Assembly (NCBI GenBank): GCA_007135745.1 | Contig: SLIH01000315.1 | Location: forward strand, 1 to 7,301 | Reading direction: 5' to 3' | Source of the DNA: Halomonas sp. | Lineage (GTDB): Bacteria; Pseudomonadota; Gammaproteobacteria; Pseudomonadales; Oleiphilaceae | Length of the DNA stretch: 7,301 bases | Shown: piece after piece, positions 5,807-7,301 of the stretch | Position numbering within the stretch: position 1 is the first letter of the stretch | Layout: the number at the start of each line of letters is the position of its first letter | Position numbers and translations under genes: made by a program | Notes under the pieces: generated by a model | The model's input: only the letters and a program-made list of their open reading frames with translations | What the model was told of the DNA's origin: nothing | Databases searched by the model: none

Positions 5807-6787
5807 TCACTGGATACCGTAACGCGCCCGCACCGCATTAACCACCTGAACAAGCGCCTGTCGCTCAGAAGCCTCTGTAAACAAAGACGCCCGATGTTCG
5901 CAGTGCGCACGCAATCGTTCGAGATAGTCCGGGTTACGTTCAATTTCGGACAACCGCCCAGCCAGCGCCGCTGTGTTCCCCACCGGATAATAGCCCGGAT
6001 AATCCTCACCCAGCAGACCGCGATTGCCGGGGATATCCGAAGCAATCACGGGCAAACCGGCGACGCAGGCTTCCGACACCACATTGGCACCGCCCTCCAT
6101 CACTGAACTGATAACCATCGCCCGGGACTGTGCCATAAGTCTTCGTACTTGCCAGCGGGGTATTTCACCACGCCATTGATAGCGTTGATTCGCAAGCATT
6201 TCCGCCTCGGCGAGCGCCCGCCATTTGTCATTGTGTGCCTTTCCCGCCTGGATCACCCGTACACGAGAATCCGACGGCAGCTCAAGTGCGGCCCAGGCCG
6301 TACGAAGTGAATCCTTTTCCTCCCTGAGATGCCCCACAACGCACACATCAAACCAGGATTTCACCGGAGGCCGATGGCAAGGCAAGGGTTCCGCTGACTG
6401 AAAGACCGTATGGAGTTGCTCGTGGAAGGTGTTCGGGATGTCGTCCCGTACCCGATCGTGAAGTCCGATCAGTGCATCGGCCACCTCCATACTGAACACC
6501 GTTTCCTCGGGATCTGTGCGCTGGAAGCGATAGATATCCGTGCCGGTGAGTGCAACAATCAGCGGTTTATCCGGGCACTGTCGCCGGAAACGTTCAATGG
6601 AGCGGTAACTCCGCCAGGCGTGCAGTGCGATCATCAGATCGGGTTTTCCGCTACTGTATTCCGTGGCAAGTGTTACCCTGAGGCCTTCCCGGCGCAGCAT
6701 CCGCGCCCAGCGCGTGGCCGTTGCCCGATTGCCGGCAAGGGATCCTTTGCCGACTGGTGTAACCATCTGCACATTGAATGGTCTCAT
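5807..6787 (-). CDS. senB: SenB-like selenosugar synthase (glycosyltransferase fold)
   Basis: This 326-aa protein has a GT-B/GT4-like glycosyltransferase fold of the kind that uses selenophosphate and a UDP-sugar to make a selenosugar, the selenium donor for selenoneine-type synthases. Visible features are the N-terminal strand and loop VTPVGKGSLAGNRATATRWA (9-28, with the characteristic GNR and RWA), ALHAWRS (54-60), ALTGTDIY (79-86), the second-domain start VVGHLREEKD (150-159), and the nucleotide-sugar-binding VMEGGANVVSEACVAGLPVIASD (229-251) with the conserved acidic pair E231/E239. I chose ATG 6787 because GGAG lies 5 nt upstream (plus-strand 6793-6796) and the first fold strand follows at once. 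The longer in-frame reading from 6991 adds 68 low-complexity residues that run through the promoter region. It is the first gene of the operon and ends 20 bp before the iron enzyme. An ordinary glycosyltransferase is the alternative, but the N-terminal motif and neighbours favour SenB. Confidence 0.9.
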   Translation of the reverse strand: MRPFNVQMVTPVGKGSLAGNRATATRWARMLRREGLRVTLATEYSSGKPDLMIALHAWRSYRSIERFRRQCPDKPLIVALTGTDIYRFQRTDPEETVFSMEVADALIGLHDRVRDDIPNTFHEQLHTVFQSAEPLPCHRPPVKSWFDVCVVGHLREEKDSLRTAWAALELPSDSRVRVIQAGKAHNDKWRALAEAEMLANQRYQWRGEIPRWQVRRLMAQSRAMVISSVMEGGANVVSEACVAGLPVIASDIPGNRGLLGEDYPGYYPVGNTAALAGRLSEIERNPDYLERLRAHCEHRASLFTEASERQALVQVVNAVRARYGIQ

Positions 6788-6816
6788 GGTGACTCCATTG
6801 GTGCTTGCCAGGGAAC

Positions 6817-6822
6817 ATAATA
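6817..6822 (-). promoter_or_regulatory. Possible -10 box for the senB-ovsA-ovsM operon
   Basis: On the minus strand this reads TATTAT, close to the sigma-70 -10 consensus. Transcription would start near 6810, leaving a leader of about 22 nt before the senB ATG, including its GGAG. No good -35 box lies 16-18 bp further upstream, so the promoter may depend on an activator or be wrongly placed. Confidence 0.25.
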
Positions 6823-6900
6823 GCCGTACATGCTGCAGGCGTACTTTACAGACCCTAAGCATCCTCCCTAGATTAAAGGGCACCGAAGTAAGTGGGCTTC

Positions 6901-6930
6901 CAGCAGGCGCAAGCCGCGTGCTCCCTGCTG
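6901..6930. repeat. Inverted repeat CAGCAGG/CCTGCTG in the divergent promoter region
   Basis: CAGCAGG (6901-6907) is the reverse complement of CCTGCTG (6924-6930), with a 16-bp GC-rich interior. A smaller inverted repeat, CTGG-CAG-CCAG, follows at 6940-6950. They sit about midway between the divergent senB and binding-protein genes. They could form an operator or a leader stem, but no known regulator site is recognised. Confidence 0.35.
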
Positions 6931-7002
6931 AGCCACAGCCTGGCAGCCAGCGTAGAATTACCTGGATACTGCAGGAAGACCCTAATAACAAGGAACCATT
7001 AC

Positions 7003-7301
7003 ATGCGCATTCTGACTTTGCTTCTTACTGTTGTCATGGCGTTTGGGGCCCAGGCGGCCCCAACGCTGACCTTTACCGCCATCCCCGATGAAGATGAAAC
7101 CCGCCTCAAGGAGCGTTTCAACCGGGTGGCGGATTACCTGGCCGAGGAACTGGACGTCGAGGTTCGTTATATCCCCGTCAAATCCTATTCAGCCAGCATT
7201 TCCGCATTCCGCAACAATCAGGTCCAGTTGGCCTGGTTCGGCGGACTGTCCGGCGTGCGTGCCCGGGAACGCGTACCTGGCTCGCAAGCCATAGCCCAGG
7301 G
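7003..7301 (+). CDS. PhnD-like periplasmic binding protein, putative selenate/selenite ABC transporter, partial
   Basis: The first 99 codons of a gene that continues past the right edge. The start is ATG 7003, with AAGGA 8-9 nt upstream. A Sec signal peptide is clear: hydrophobic residues 3-15, AQA at 16-18 and probable cleavage after Ala18. The mature part opens with LTFTAIPDEDETRLKERF (22-39) and VADYLAEEL (42-50). Residues 56-81 contain a YIPVKSYSASISAF segment and LAWFGG (76-81). This is the pattern of PhnD-type phosphate/phosphonate solute-binding proteins: a first strand ending in an IPDE-like motif and the ligand-lobe WFGG. A branch of this family is annotated as putative selenate ABC transporter binding proteins and is often found beside selenium genes. 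The location next to senB favours that branch, but phosphonate, phosphite or another oxyanion cannot be excluded from this fragment. Permease and ATPase genes would be expected to the right. Confidence 0.85.
   Translation, partial: MRILTLLLTVVMAFGAQAAPTLTFTAIPDEDETRLKERFNRVADYLAEELDVEVRYIPVKSYSASISAFRNNQVQLAWFGGLSGVRARERVPGSQAIAQ

Noticed and set aside
6788..6991. N-terminal extension of SenB from 6991
   Set aside because: The 68 extra residues are low-complexity and cover the intergenic promoter region; the fold begins right after the ATG at 6787, which has GGAG 5 nt upstream.

Overview
This 7.3 kb stretch looks like the chromosome of a moderately GC-rich (roughly 58-60 %) Gram-negative proteobacterium. 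A gammaproteobacterium of saline habitats is my guess, based on protein style, Shine-Dalgarno starts, a signal-peptide outer-membrane barrel and a very acidic barrel insert. No rRNA, tRNA, CRISPR array or mobile element is visible.

Layout: (1) 1-244 (-), the N-terminal part of a small integral membrane protein that runs off the left edge. (2) 327-1067 (-), a secreted 246-aa outer-membrane beta-barrel protein with an unusual acidic insert. (3) 1068-1296, a 229-bp divergent intergenic region with a short direct repeat and a possible promoter and leader. (4) 1297-3570 (+), a fusion of an FAD/NAD(P)-dependent oxidoreductase with selenophosphate synthetase (SelD). (5) 3571-3655, a convergent gap with a perfect 15-bp hairpin that straddles the end of the next gene. 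(6) 4411-3656 (-), a free-standing methyltransferase that looks like the C-terminal domain of the ovothiol enzyme OvoA. (7) 5786-4437 (-), an EgtB/OvoA/SenA-like non-heme iron C-S/C-Se bond-forming enzyme. (8) 6787-5807 (-), a SenB-like selenosugar synthase. (9) 6788-7002, a 215-bp divergent promoter region. (10) 7003 to the right edge (+), the start of a PhnD-like periplasmic binding protein of the putative selenate/selenite ABC-transporter type.

Together, genes 4 and 6-10 form a compact selenium small-molecule locus. The binding protein would capture a selenium (or phosphonate-like) anion. SelD makes selenophosphate. SenB turns selenophosphate plus a nucleotide sugar into a selenosugar. The iron enzyme inserts selenium into a histidine imidazole ring, and the methyltransferase would N-methylate the ring. 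No hercynine-forming EgtD is present, and the methyltransferase resembles the OvoA tail. The predicted product is therefore the selenium analogue of ovothiol (ovoselenol type) rather than selenoneine or ergothioneine. The genes lie in three transcription units: selD (+) converges on the senB-ovsA-ovsM operon (-), and the transporter gene (+) diverges from senB. The barrel protein and the small membrane protein at the left have no evident link to selenium.
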